Assembly (NCBI GenBank): GCA_021229015.1
Contig: CM037791.1
Span: 56,737,741 to 56,801,740 of the forward strand
DNA length: 64,000 bases
Reading direction: 5' to 3'
Origin: Solen grandis
Taxonomy: Eukaryota; Mollusca; Bivalvia; Adapedonta; Solenidae
Shown here: positions 36,363-48,445 of the stretch, one piece after another
Numbering within the stretch: the first letter of the stretch is position 1
Layout of the letters: each line of letters opens with the position of its first letter
The notes under the pieces: model-generated
Database searches by the model: none
What the model was told of the DNA's origin: nothing
Seen by the model: the letters and a program-made list of their open reading frames with translations, nothing else
Made by a program: the position numbers and the translations under genes

Positions 36363-36639
36363 GTAAGTCAACATGTCGTGTGGTCTTGAGTTGAGACATA
36401 AAGATTTCTTATAAAAATAGACTTATCATTAAATTATGTTTAAAGGTTTGATAACTTCAAATGTTTGAATTGGATAGTAATTCAATAATGTTACTAAATA
36501 GGGCTGTGTTCGATCGAATATCGAGTTGAAGCCGTTTTAAGGCTGAAGTGAAGAACGTTCGCGAAAGCGAGCTGAACACATTTTACAGTGAAATGATAAA
36601 ATCAACAACAAAGTTTATTTGGATGAATCAAAATTTCGT

Positions 36640-37490
36640 AATAAGTATGAAAAAACCTATATTCTATCTTGTCATTGTAAGATCACAAATTTTCACCTTG
36701 TGAGCCCAGAAAAGTAGTTTGTCACTCGTGAAAATAGAATCAAGGTCATCTCGGCCCTAAAACGTACCCCCCGAGTCACCTCGGCCCTATTCCAACTCGG
36801 CACGGGTCAACTCGGCCCACTTTTCAATGTATTAATATATTGGTTTGTCTTATCACTCTTTATTGTTGGAACCACATAATTAATATAGGGACTTATTCAC
36901 AAACGTGGAAAGATATTTTCTTTAATTATTATTACATTTTTGGTAATGAAAGAGTTTCAATGATTTGGGTAATAAAAACTTATTACAATCTATCCTTGTG
37001 ACAATGCAAAATACATTGCATGTTAATAAATGCATTACATGTTGTTTTATGTATATAACATAAAGAACAAACATTTAAAACTATTTTATTTTATAAGTAA
37101 ACACGTTTTTATTTCATAATTTATCGAAGATTACTTTACAAACAAAAACGCATCAAAAGACACATTTGTATTATATTATTTTTTAACGAATCTGCAAGAA
37201 TAAACGTAACACATTTCTTCTAAATACACTTTAATTCTGCAGTACAATGTACAATTATATAATAAAAAACCAGATATCTCTTATTTTTCATTTTAAACAG
37301 CTTGCCTTGATAACATTCAAGTAATCCGAGAAAGTTAATACATGTAATATGTTTTTTTCAAAAGTGGGCCGAGTTGACCCGTGCCGAGTTGCTATAGGGC
37401 CGAGTTAACTCTTTACCGTGAAAATATAATTTATGGGCTCACTTGGTGAAAGACAATAGAATCTACGATTTTACACCAAAACCATTGATT
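36640..37490. repeat. older foldback repeat split by the CTCGGCCC MITE
   Basis: CACCTTGTGAGCCCA at about 36697 and TGGGCTCACTTGGTG at about 37433 are imperfect inverted copies (one paired arm reads CACCAAGTGAGCCCA). TATATTCTATCTTG and CAATAGAATC extend the arms. The MITE sits near the hairpin centre. Similar arms occur at 26862-26988. Confidence 0.5.
36737..37416. mobile_element. 680-bp MITE with CTCGGCCC-rich inverted ends
   Basis: 36782-36826 and the reverse complement of 37361-37405 match at nearly every position over 45 bases (key motif AACTCGGCACGGGTCAACTC). The flanking CGTGAAAATA at 36727-36736 and 37417-37426 is a 10-bp direct duplication. The ends repeat the octamer CTCGGCCC, and the middle is AT-rich with no ORF. 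It lies in intron 1 of the plus-strand gene. A 9-10 bp duplication suggests a Mutator-like group. Confidence 0.82.
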
Positions 37491-39098
37491 ATCCTCTATA
37501 TATTTGCCCCGAAAATATTACCATAAAAGTATAAGGATCAATTTAATGAGTATAAAGAGACTAGCCTCCAGATTACCCCGTTAATTTACGGCTAGCATTA
37601 ACGACAACGCCTTGGACAAAGTGCGTCTTTCTGTCCCAGACAACGCACCGTTTATTACCAGAGTATCAGACATAAATTCCGAATTTTACAAAACTTTAGA
37701 TTTTTAACTTCTAATTACACCACGCTAGATAAATATAAGGATTGGCAGATTGGATAGTATTTGGCTTCAATTACAAGAGGTCCTAGATTCGAATCCCACT
37801 AGATCTAGTGAAGATTTTTATTCATTTTTATATTCTCTTCAAAGCTCATTTATACTCTTTTTCAGCATGCCCATTCATACACTACAGTGGGTAATTCACG
37901 CCCAAAATGCTACATGCACGCATAAGAATTGTAGGCAGGGGGTACATTCATGCAAAGTAAAATCATCAAAATGTTTTGGATAGTCTAAAGTGCATATCTG
38001 CTAAATGTCGTTGCCATCTACCAATTGTTAGGAACAGTCTAAACCCAGTTTCAATTGCATGTCTGCTTTCAAAAAGTCGTCTCAAGTCTGATTCGTAAAT
38101 ATTTTTGCCGCAACTTGTCGTCACGTGTACTGTCTTAAGAAAAAGTTTCGGATATTTACAACTGGCAAAAATATTTTGAGCCGGTCTTAAAGGATCAACA
38201 AAAAGTTAGTCACTTATTTTTTTAACAATTTAATTGTGAGCTTTACAGATGTCATATGAAATGAAAATATAATTTAACAATCAACCTTTTTAAATATATG
38301 TACATAATTTTGGATGTACAAAATTTAGGTTATGGGTAATAAGCATATTGACTGAACAGAAAATCAGTGAGTTTTATGTCTGCTATATTGCTACCTTAAG
38401 TGATGAGTTTGTGCCTGTGTTAGTGGGTAGTAATACTTAGTATTTAATATCATGAGCTTTTTATTTTCACAAAAATGTTCTTAAAAACAAAAACAAAAAA
38501 AAAACTTTTAACTATGTACCCCTAGATTTTGAAATGTACCCCAAATTTTCAATGACGGGGTACCCTTACATTTGAAAGAGTGGGCATGCTGTTTTTACTG
38601 TCAAATTATAGCAAAAAGTGCTGTAGGCTAGTCCCTTTAACCTATTGCATTTATAATATGCCATTGTTGTATGTATTGATTTAAAAAAAAAAGAGTAAAT
38701 TATGCAGGTAGTGTTATCGGATATATTTATGCTTGTAAATAAATCATGAAATATCATCATCCTGTGAGCTGATTGTTAGGTTAAAATTCCTCAAAACATG
38801 CTGTTCATTTTGGCAATTGGGTGTAAACTGAATCCTTACATTTGATATGCAGTTGCAATTTGTAAGCATAATATGTCAAATTGTTAACCAAAAATGTGTT
38901 TTATTGTTTCCTTAAGGGGCCCACAGGGTTTTGTTATTTAATTCCCCTATAATGGGTATTGTATTTCATTAAATGTTTGTTGTCATGCTGTCTTTAAGAT
39001 TATGTTAACTGTCCCTGATAACATTAATGACTTTCTTCTGTCTGCACATTGAGATCTGGAAAAAACAAACTTTATGCAAATAACTTTAATTCCTTTAG

Positions 39099-39215
39099 AG
39101 GCTGGTCCAAAGACCATAAGGGAAGCGGAAGAGAAATTTAAAGAATTCCTGGACAAGGTCCTATTTGAAGAATCACCGGAAGATCTGGAATCATGCATCA
39201 TTCAGTATGCAAGAT
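39099..39215 (+). CDS. second element gene, exon 2
   Basis: The acceptor CCTTTAG precedes 39099, and the incoming phase (A plus AG gives Lys) matches exon 1. It encodes an acidic, helix-prone segment, AGPKTIREAEEKFKEFLDKV then LFEESPEDLESCIIQYAR. The likely donor is GTAAAA at 39216 (phase 1). I do not recognise a domain. Confidence 0.5.
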
Positions 39216-39502
39216 GTAAAATTTTGAGTTAATCCATAAGCTTACTTGTCATATATGTATTCTCATGTACCCTATGTTTTAAGTTAGATGTTCTGCTCCG
39301 TTCACATTTTTCTTCTAATCACTAATGAGGCTTACATGTCAGTTAGAACATAATAAAATTGATCAGAATTTTAGCCTTTGTAAATTCTTGGATGAGTTTG
39401 AAATTTGGTTCTAATATAGGGTAAAACATTCTAAAATAGAAATTGGTTTCGTAAGATCTGTCCAATCTGTGTACTTTAGAGTCTTTGAACTTTATTCTGC
39501 AG

Positions 39503-39658
39503 CATCGGGGAAAGCAGTTTTAAACACAAATGACGAGCCCCAGTATTCTAGACAGGTAGTAACAGATTCCAAAAATGCATCTCTTGTGTCCAGTAAGGCA
39601 CCGACTGAAACCCACGATGAATCTAATACTTCCAGTAAGGCACCGATTGAAACAGAAG
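39503..39658 (+). CDS. second element gene, exon 3 (Ser/Thr-rich linker)
   Basis: The acceptor TTCTGCAG precedes 39503; T plus CA gives Ser, in phase. 156 bases encode a low-complexity linker with SSKAPTETHDESN and SSKAPIETEG. It ends at AG|GTTAGC in phase 1. The exon and about 420 bp of its surroundings are tandemly duplicated at 39923. Confidence 0.5.
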
Positions 39659-39922
39659 GTTAGCTATTTTGTTCTGCTCCATTTACATTTTACTTCTAAT
39701 CACTTGAGGCCTCAATTTCAGTTAAAACAAAAAAAAAATCTTGATCGGAATGTAAGCCTTTGTAAAATCTCGGATGAGCTTCAAATTGGGTTATGTAGGG
39801 TCAACAATGTTTGCACTTACATTAGTTTTATTCCAAGTTAATTTGTAAAATTAGAAACAAAAATTGGTATAGTAAGATCTGTCAAATATGGCGCTTTAGG
39901 GTCTTTAAAATTTACTCTGCAG

Positions 39923-40082
39923 CATTGGGGAAAGCAATTTGGCAACACAAAGGACGAGCCGCCCCAGCATTATAGACAGGTAGTTACCGAATCAAAACAT
40001 GCATCTCTTGGGTCCAGTAAGACACTGACTGAACCCCACAATGAATCTAATAGTTCCAGTAAGGCACCAACTGAAACAGAAG
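39923..40082 (+). pseudogene. duplicated copy of exon 3, frameshifted
   Basis: Clear copy of 39503-39658, starting 420 bp downstream with the same TCTGCAG acceptor and an AG|GTAAGA donor. It has a one-base insertion near GCAATTTGG and a three-base insertion (GCC). Read from either upstream exon it meets a TAG after about 17 codons. It is probably skipped or dead. Confidence 0.6.
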
Positions 40083-40435
40083 GTAAGATATAAGTATTCT
40101 ATTATATTCTGCTCCTTTCAGTTTCATTTAGATTAAATTTGCCTGTTTCAAGGGTCTACATAGATCGAAATGGGGTTGTCACATGACAGTGCCATGTCTT
40201 ATTCTGTATTACTGTCTGCCATACTTACTGTCTTCTAAGCCTTTTGCCCTGGAACTGAGAAAATCAATAACAGTAATGTTGTAAGTTCAAAATATATAGG
40301 CCTATGTATCAATACTGTAAACACAATAGAAAAAACAACAACATTTTTTTGTGTACATTTTGCAAATTGTAAAGACAGTTGGACAATGTATAGTTAAGAT
40401 AATATTACATAATCAACAATACTGACCTTGATTTT

Positions 40436-43083
40436 TAGCTCACCAGAGCACGAAGTGCTCAGGGTGAGCTATTGGGATCACCCTTCGTCCGTCGTCAACA
40501 ATTTGCTTTAAAAGACATCTCTGAAACCGCTGGACAGAATTTGATAAAACTTGGCATGTATGATCCTTGGGTGGGCCTCTACAAAAATTGCTCAAATAAA
40601 GTTGATCCATGAAGAACTCTGGTTGCCATGGCAACAAATAGAAAAACTAATTGAAAACTTTGAAAATCATCTCCTCTGAAACCGCTGGACAGAATTTGAT
40701 AAAACTTGGCATGTATGATCCTTGGGTGGGCCTCTACAAAAATTGCTCAAATAAAGTTGATCCATGAAGAACTCTGGTTGCCATGGCAACAAATAGAAAA
40801 ACTAATTGAAAACTTTGAAAATCATCTCCTCTGAAACCGCTGGACAGAATTTGATAAAACTTGGCATGTATGATTCTTTATAAAACATCAAAATACTTTT
40901 TTTATGAAGCCAGCTGTGAGAATTTAATTTCCTTTGGCCCAAATGGTTACCTCATGAATGTATACCAATATGGCTAAAATAAAGTTAATTCCTAAAAAAA
41001 ATGAGGTCCTTAGGGGGTTGGCTAATTCCCTTATATACTCTATATAGAAAACATTAAAATTCTTCTTCTGTGCAAAGGCCAATTTGGGGCCGAAATTTGG
41101 TCCCATTCCCATCCGTAAAAGTATATATTTTTCCTCAACTGTAGGTGAAAATTCCCCCCCCCCCCCCAAAAAAAAAGAAAATAATAATTAAAAAAGAAAA
41201 TAAAAGACCGTTAAATGATCCGCATTTTTGGCTTTTCTCCGCATTTTACACACTTCTCCTTCTCAATTTGTTTAGTTTTTTCTCATGTAACTGGTAATCC
41301 GCCTGATAATCTTAAGAGAACTAAAAAGAGAGAGGAAAAAACTTGAAATGAGCTTATCTGTTTAACTTTTTTTTCATTTTTTCCCACTTTTTATACGCCC
41401 ATCTTAAGATGGGGCGTATTATGTGAACACTCACGGCGGGCGTGGAACATTTGTTGTCCGGGCTCTAACTTCTATACCGTTTGCCCAATCCATTTCAAAC
41501 TTTCCACACCTGTGCATGGCCATAATATCTCGGATGAGTTCGATATCCAGCATTATCGCGTGAATGACTTAGAAGTTATGGCCCTTGACGTACACAAAAT
41601 ACTTGAAATTGTGATTGTCCGGGCTCTAACTTCAATACAGTTAGTCCAATCCTTTTCAAACTTTTCACACATGTGCATGGCCATAATATCGCGGATGAGT
41701 TCGATATCCAGCATTATCGCGTGAATGACTTAGAAGTTATGGCCCTTGACGTACACAAAATACTTGAAATTGTGATTGTCCGGGCTCTAACTTCAATACC
41801 GTTAGTCCAATCCTTTTCAAACTTTTCACACATGTGCATGGCAATAATATCGCGGATGAGTTCGATATCCAGCATTATCGCGTGAAAGACTTAAAAGTTA
41901 TGGCCCTTGACGTACACAAAATACTTGAAATTGTGATTGTCCGGGCTCTAACTTCAATACCGTTAGCCCAATCCTTTTCAAACTTTTCACACATGTGCAT
42001 GGCCATAATATCACGGATGAGTTCGATATCCAGCATTATCGCGTGAATGACTTAGAAGTTATGGCCCTTGACGTACACAAAATACTTGAAATTGTGATTG
42101 TCCGGGCTCTAACTTCAATACCGTTAAACCAATCCTTTTCAAACTTTTCACACATGTGCATGGCAATAAAATCACGGATGAGTTCGATATTCAGCATTAT
42201 CGCGTGAATGACTTAGAAGTTATGGCCCTTGAACACTTGAACAAGTCAAAAGAGACATTTTCCTTCAAATTAATGGAAATGTTTCAACAAATGGGATTTA
42301 GGAGACAATAGCTTGTTTCTCTGAGCTATTTCTGAGAGTCCCCATACTGCGATGGGCGTATTTTGTGGCAGTCCTGACCCTTGTTCTTTTTTGCATAAAA
42401 TTCTGGCAGATTCATGGCGATGTCACGTACGCAAATTGCCGATTTTGTTACGAAAATATTTTAATGTAGAGATGCATTGTTTTGTGGATAAAAGCTAAAA
42501 AGACACGCTGTAGGTAATTGGGAGAGTACTTTTAGTATTTTGCAAAATAGATTCACAACTTTCTCTGACCATGTAAATAAAATTAATACCCAAAAAGCTT
42601 TGCATTTCTAAATGTCATCAGTTTTCGCGGATTTACTTTCACTTTTGACAACTTGTAAATAAAAGGAATCTGAAACGATATTAAAGAATTTTCGAAATAT
42701 TTTGTAACAGATTGTTATTTAAAAGTTTGATCATGTTATGTAAAAGTTAAATCAACCATTTTAACGAACTGATTTCATTTTCTTCCCATACAAAAAGCCC
42801 TGTGTCTTTCAAACTATCATGATAAATTCTGCTAGTTTATTTTTCGAACACCATTCACATCGTGTAACTGCAACTGATAATACAATATATTATATTATTA
42901 ATTAATAAATTTCAAATTTTACTTCCATGAAATTAATGGTCAGGATTGATTTCATGAATGTCTGCCATGATTGCTAAAATGAAGTTGATCTCTGGTTTGT
43001 CATTTGATTTCCTTATAGAAAAATCATCTTGAATATGCTGATTTACACTGGTGAGCGTTTATGGCCCTTGGGCCTCTTGTTTG
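40436..43083 (+). repeat. AGCTCACC-type element with 155-bp tandem units, split by the 161-bp repeat element
   Basis: Starts TAGCTCACCAGAGCACGAAG, then GGGTGAGCTATTGGGATCAC and CGTCCGTCGTCAACAATTTG. It ends GGTGAGCGTTTATGGCCC then TTGGGCCTCTTGTTT. Units of 155 bp start at 40523, 40678 and 40833 (motif GAAACCGCTGGACAGAATTT). The element is interrupted at about 41392-42386 by another repeat. Confidence 0.65.
41392..42386 (+). repeat. 161-bp tandem repeat element with ATACGCCCATC ends
   Basis: TATACGCCCATCTTAAGATG marks the left side and GATGGGCGTATT the right. Between them are about five units of 161 bp (GTGCATGGC(C/A)ATAA at 41512, 41673, 41834, 41995 and about 42156), 95% or more alike by eye. 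The four overlapping 70-codon frames are the same repeat and not genes. Confidence 0.85.
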
Positions 43084-44181
43084 TAAAATTTATTTGTAAA
43101 AATAACAAATCATTTTTAAATGTACAGTATAAAATGTTGGTCACAATATTTATAGCAAGTCTGTATAACGTATTTGTCCTAATAGACATGTCCCTCTTTT
43201 CAAGGACCCTTTGCGTTAGCCAATGGTTGTCTCCCAAATCTAAAATTCGTGAAAAAAAAAAAAAAAATCTGTAAACTTAGACATAAACACTGCTATGTCC
43301 ACCATTAGCACAAAAGTTAACACAAAAGCATGAACACAAATTGGGTTGTCCGAGAGTGAAAACAACCGCGAAAAAAACAGCACTACCTGAGGGCGGTCAG
43401 ATGCAACGTTATTGGGCCCGAGTTTTATTATGTTATGTAAATGGTATACTGAGTTTATATTAATAATATATATCTTATACGGTGCGTCTATAAACATCAC
43501 AAATTATTTACATATTCAAACTAGAAATAATGTGTTTCCAATGTAACGATTGACAACTCTGGGGTAGATTTCCACGACGTTTTTTTATTAGTTGAAATTA
43601 AACGATACTGTCGGGCAGCATCTTTCTGAAATTCAAAAGGCGGACATTATGTAAGCTGTTTGTCGTATTTTGAATTAATTTTCATGCTTTTGCACTCACT
43701 CTCTTAGAGGAAACTAATATACCACCACCAACATATAAGACCCCCTGCACGTTTATTAGAGCATGCGTGACTATTAGGACAGAAACTGTTAAGAAGACAA
43801 ACTTTAACTGTATCACTGCAAGCAACTGACTTCTTATCTCACATGATCTGCACTGAATCAGCAGGTGAAATTGAATAGCTTTTGGACTAGGGCTGTGTAT
43901 CAGTTATAATTTTCAATGCGATATCAAATGTATCGATACAAAAGGATCGATACTCGATATATCAAATGATACCGAGTACTGAGTTATTTACTGGAAATAA
44001 TAGAGCTTAAAATTGTTATTTTTCTTATACAACATGCAGTTGTTTACTAATGTAGCCTCTTCAATATTGTCACATAGTCATTAGACTCTATGATGTCTAT
44101 CAGTAAAAAAAAAAAATTGATGTTCAATCAGTTTTTCAAATGAACACGATATCTAAAGCCTCTGTTGAATGTCAATAAAAT

Positions 44182-44195
44182 TAACAACACTGAAT
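44182..44195. repeat. LINE target-site duplication, 3' side
   Basis: TAACAACACTGAAT, identical to 49920-49933. It directly abuts the (AGAAT)n tail. Confidence 0.88.
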
Positions 44196-44413
44196 AGAAT
44201 AGAATAGAATAGAATAGAATATTGATTTAAAGACACCTCAACAGTCGAAAGACATCATATGGTGTCTAAACGATCATATAAAAACATCAATATTTATCAT
44301 GTATTACAATAAAATATTTCAAACAGTGATCCCCGCACAGCAGGTAAATGTAAACAAGTTCAATAATTCAACGAATGTAAAAATCAAAGTTTGTTATATA
44401 CACCAATTTCTTT

Positions 44414-44900
44414 AATAAAAGCGATCAAAGCATCAACAGAAACGGAATTGAAAAGCTCTAACATAGTAGTTACGTTAATATAATTAGTCCTGATAAGACT
44501 CAAATCTACACAGTCAATTAAAATATGTTTAATAGCATACGGTTCCAGACAAGGAATACAGAAAGGTCGATTTAAATAAAAGCGATCAAAGCATCAACAG
44601 AAACGGAATTGAAAAGCTCTAACATAGTAGTTACGTTAATATAATTAGTCCTGATAAGACTCAAATCTACACAGTCAATTAAAATATGTTTAATAGCATA
44701 CGGTTCCTGACAAGGAATACAGAAAGGTCGATTTAAATAAAAGCGATCAAAGCATCAACAGAAACGGAATTGAAAAGCTCTAACATAGAAGTTACGTTAA
44801 TATAATTAGTCCTGATAAGACTCAAATCTACACAGTCAATTAAAATATGTTTAATAGCATACGGTTCCTGACAAGGAATACAGAAAGGTTGAACCTCACG
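44414..44900 (-). repeat. three tandem 161-bp copies of the LINE 3' coding end
   Basis: AGCGATCAAAGCATCAACAG starts at 44420, 44581 and 44742. The 5'-most copy (minus sense) contains the real ORF2 end, LIAFI then TAA. The other two are extra copies of the last coding segment plus the stop. A normal insertion carries one; this looks like tandem duplication before or after integration. Confidence 0.85.
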
Positions 44901-45301
44901 ATTTAAAATATAAGAGTGCGTCAAACGACTGTGACCAATTCGACAACGATTAATAACACATTCACAGCGCGGGAAGCCGGCCTCCAAATTCCTAAAAATG
45001 GTTGAATTGTTCTCAGTTTATCATACTGAGCATTATCTCAAACAGTTTGCCATTTGCAGTGAATAGGTTTATTAATAGATGATTTAAAATCTTTACAAGG
45101 GATTTTAATATCAGCTTCATCCGTATCGGAGGCTGCCTTCGCAGCGCGATCAGCTTTTTCGTTCCCACGAATTCCCATATGACTAGGAATCCAACAGAAA
45201 AAAAATTCTTTAGTCAAAGACAATGTATGGTACTTGATAAGGATATCTTGAATAAGAGGATTGGAAAAATTCATATTTTTAATATACTGTAAAACTGACA
45301 A
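44733..45301 (-). pseudogene. LINE ORF2, RNase H end and C-terminal domain
   Basis: The frame at 45301-45038 has FFFCWIPSHMGIRGNEKADR, the last RNase H motif (His and Asp retained). The frame at 44987-44733 has CRIGHSRLTHSYIL, then FCIPCQEPYAIKHILIDC, the Cys/His-rich tail usual in I-type LINEs. A frame break separates the two pieces near 45000-45040. Confidence 0.8.
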
Positions 45302-45305
45302 TGAG

Positions 45306-46571
45306 TCAAGAGAAAATAATGATTTTATCAGTTGACCTTAAAGAAAAAATGTCTAAGGCTAAATCAATAGCCTTAGCTTTAGCAGAGAATATGGAAGCGC
45401 CGTCTGGAAGACGATATAATTTTGTATAAAAATAACTAATCACTGCACAGCTGGTCGTTTTACCATCTTTTGAGCCATCAGTATAAATTTCATGATGATC
45501 ATTATAAATAGATCGGACTTCATTAAATTTGGATTGAAACACAATTGGATCAGTATTTGATTTCTTAGAATTAAGAAGACTGTTTACTACAGGTTTCTTC
45601 ATTGTCCACGGTGGAATATGTGGAACAGTTTTGTTTTTAATCAAATCAATATCCATGTCTAGTTCTGATAAAAGATTTTCAGAACGTAAACCAAGTGGTT
45701 TTATTACTTTCGGTTTATTTTCATAAAGATATTTATAGTTTGGATGAAACACAATATTGAATGCAGGATTGTCAGGACATGCCTTAAGTTTTGTTAAATA
45801 CGGCAGAGATAGCTTTTCCCTTCGAGAGTATATGGATGGCTCGTTGTGGGCAACGTATAGACTTTGAACAGGTGAAGTTTTAAAAGCACCGGGGGCCAAA
45901 CGCAAACCCTGATGATGAATCGTGTCTAACATTTGAATATAAGATTTTCTAGCAGAACCATAGACGATACAACCATAGTCCAATTTAGAGCTAATAAGAG
46001 ATCTATATAAATTTAAAAGGACTTTGGTATCTGCACCCCAATCGGTGTGTGCAACAACTCTCAGTAAGTTTAACGCTTTTAAACATTTATTTTTTAGGTA
46101 TTTTAAATGGGGAATAAACGTTAATTTTGGGTCAAAGATTACGCCTAGAAATTTAAATTCATCTACGACAGGTATAAGTGTTCCATCAAGGGTTAATTGA
46201 GGGTCTAAATGATGTTTTCGTTGCTGGCAGATATGAACGCACTGGGTTTTAGATTTAGAAAATCTAAAGCCATTTTCTATTGCCCATTTGTGAATTTTAT
46301 TTAAACATTGTTGAAGTTGACGCTCGATTGTGTTCATACTTATAGAACGATAACAAATTAAAAAGTCATCAACGTAGAGAGAACAATCAACTCCCGGATT
46401 TAAACATTTAACGATACTATTAATTTTAATGCTAAAAAGAGTAACAGAGAGAATACTTCCCTGTGGAACTCCCTGTTCTTGATTGCAGCTATCAGACAGA
46501 GTAGATCCAGTTTTAATTTCTATCGGATAAAAAACTATTAATAAATTCAGGTAAATGACCTCTAAGACCAA
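45306..46571 (-). pseudogene. LINE ORF2, reverse transcriptase and start of RNase H
   Basis: 421 codons open. RT box QGVPQGS is at residues 33-39 and the catalytic YVDD at 66-69 (46376-46365). Then come FKFLGVIFDPKLTF and a thumb region. The first RNase H motif is EIYTDGSKDGK. In the segment FSAKAKAIDLALD the acidic residue usually found (FSAEAKAI) is Lys, so the RNase H active site is damaged. A stop at 45306 cuts the FSDS motif. Confidence 0.85.
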
Positions 46572-46728
46572 AGTCGTGTAAGTCTTTCATACCATGTTTC
46601 CACTTGGTATCATATGCTTTTTCAAGGTAAAAAAATACACTTACTAAATGTTCTTTTTTAACAAAAGCATCACGGACGATCCAGACGAACAAGATGGTCC
46701 GTCGTACTTCTCTGGTTTCTGAAACCAC
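46513..46728 (-). pseudogene. LINE ORF2, N-terminal RT fragment
   Basis: SVFFYLEKAYDTKWKHGM corresponds to the RT motif A region (F-x-L-x-K-A-Y-D). It is followed by DLHDFGLRGHLPEFINSFLS and then a frameshift into the next fragment. Confidence 0.8.
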
Positions 46729-47226
46729 ACTGAAAATTTGTTATTAAATTATTTGATTCTAAAAACCGGACAAATCGCGCATTTATCATTCTCTCGATGT
46801 TTTACAGATGCAGCTGGATAAAGCAATTGGGCGGTAATTTGTAGGATTGGTGTGATCCTTACCGGGTTTTGGAACCGGAATACTAAGTGCTTCTTTCCAT
46901 GAGAGGGGAACTTTACCAGTTGACCAGATGTTATTAAAGATTTGTAATAGGAGTTTCAAAGAAGAATTTGGTAAGTTCCGTAGTAATTGGTAATATCTTT
47001 TTTATGTGTAACTTTATCATTTTTTGATTTATTTAAATGAGTAACTGAGGAGTTGAATTTGTGTTTACCAGATATCTTTTTAATCATTTTCCATACCTTT
47101 TTCATCGGAGTTTTAGAATTCAATTTTGAAACATATTCACGCCAGGATTTTTTCTTGGCTTGCTTTATGGTTCTGTGAGCTTTTTCCCTAAGTATTCGGA
47201 TTTCATCATGATTTTCCTTAGTTGGT

Positions 47227-48145
47227 CTAATATAAAAAAAAATTAACAGCTGATCTGCGCTTACAGATTGCTTTCTTGCATTCGTCGTTAAACCATGGTC
47301 GATTTTTATTTGTAACTTTTGATTTAGGAATACAGATTTCTCCTATAGAATGGAGTTTAGAGGAAAAGGAAACTATTGGGTCATCGGTATTCAAAATATT
47401 TGTAGAGCTCAAAACTTCATTACTTGGGAGCTGAAACCTACCCCAATCTGCCTTTTTAAAATTCCAACGAGGAGTTTGATCATCAAAGCTTGTGCCTATG
47501 TTTTTAAGAATAACTGGAAAGTGATCGCTTCCACACAAATCATCATGTACTATCCAATCATTGTCTAAAAGCAATGTGGGGTAACAAATTGACAGATCAA
47601 GGGCTGAGTAATGACCTGTTGCTGGGTGTAAGTATTAGATTTGTTATTAAAAAGACAAAGATCAGTTTTGTTAATAAAAATCTTCCAATATCTTGCCTTT
47701 GTTATTAAGATCTTTACATCCACAAACCGTGTTGTGGGCGTTAAAGTCGCCTAAAAGAAGATATGGTTTTTGGAAGTTGATTGGTAAGATCGTCTAATTC
47801 ATCGGGACGTAAATTGTAATTGGGTGGTATATAAACGGAACAAACTAAAACAACTCTGTGTAATGTCACACTTAGTGCAACAACTTGTAAATTAGATTTT
47901 AAAGGAATTTTGCTGTGTGGGATATTATTCATGACAAAAATTGAAGAGCCGCCAGCGGCCCTTTCACAATTATCAAAAGTAAAATCATAGGATGAGTAGT
48001 TTTTAAAGGAGACTTTATCATTTGATTTTAAAAATGTTTCTTGTAAGCAAACTACAGCTGGATAGAAATTAGAAAGTAATAGTTGGATTTCATTAAAATT
48101 GGCTTTAAGTCCTCTACAGTTCCACTGTAATATAGAATTTTCCAT
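47227..48145 (-). pseudogene. LINE ORF2, apurinic-type endonuclease domain, frameshifted
   Basis: ORF2 starts at 48145 (MENSILQWNCRGLKANFNEI). Endonuclease motifs in order are QWNCRG, LQETF, GGSSIFV, SVYIPP, then GDFNAHN in a shifted frame near 47740, then CGSDHFPVIL at about 47530. At least two frameshifts and several stops lie between 47740 and 47575. The region 47226-46729 between the endonuclease and RT contains further broken coding sequence. Confidence 0.8.
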
Positions 48146-48445
48146 GGTTTAAACGGAGAGAATGATAATCACTTCAACATTGTTCTACTTTGGTGCTTTA
48201 ACTGATGATCTTTGCTTTTGTTTCTGATTAACTGGGGGAGGTTGCCCGCTGTCCGAGCATTCCATCCCATCATCGTCATCCAAGGTCCCAAACTTATTGG
48301 AAACCTTGACAGGATCATTTGATCCCTTTTTTAGTCGACCAGATGGCGGGCCGGAATTAATTGAAGGTTTAACTCCTGTACCTTTCTTCCAATCATATGG
48401 TTGTTGTTTATTAGACGATTGAGTAGTAGTTCTAGTAGGCGGTTT

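Noticed and set aside
36490..36570. Second hAT-like MITE start (TAGGGCTGTG at about 36499)
   Set aside because: No matching CAGCCCTA end or 8-bp duplication found nearby, so at best a fragment.
37745..37805. Possible tRNA gene (B box GATTCGAATCCC at about 37790)
   Set aside because: No consistent A box, acceptor stem or cloverleaf could be folded. At most a decayed SINE head.
41512..42207. Four overlapping 70-codon plus-strand ORFs starting MHGHNI or MHGNNI
   Set aside because: They are the same 161-bp satellite unit read four times; each ORF crosses into the next unit. No codon-level conservation or domain.
43240..43500. 86-codon minus-strand ORF
   Set aside because: Ends in a poly(A)/poly(T) run and has no domain or splice context.
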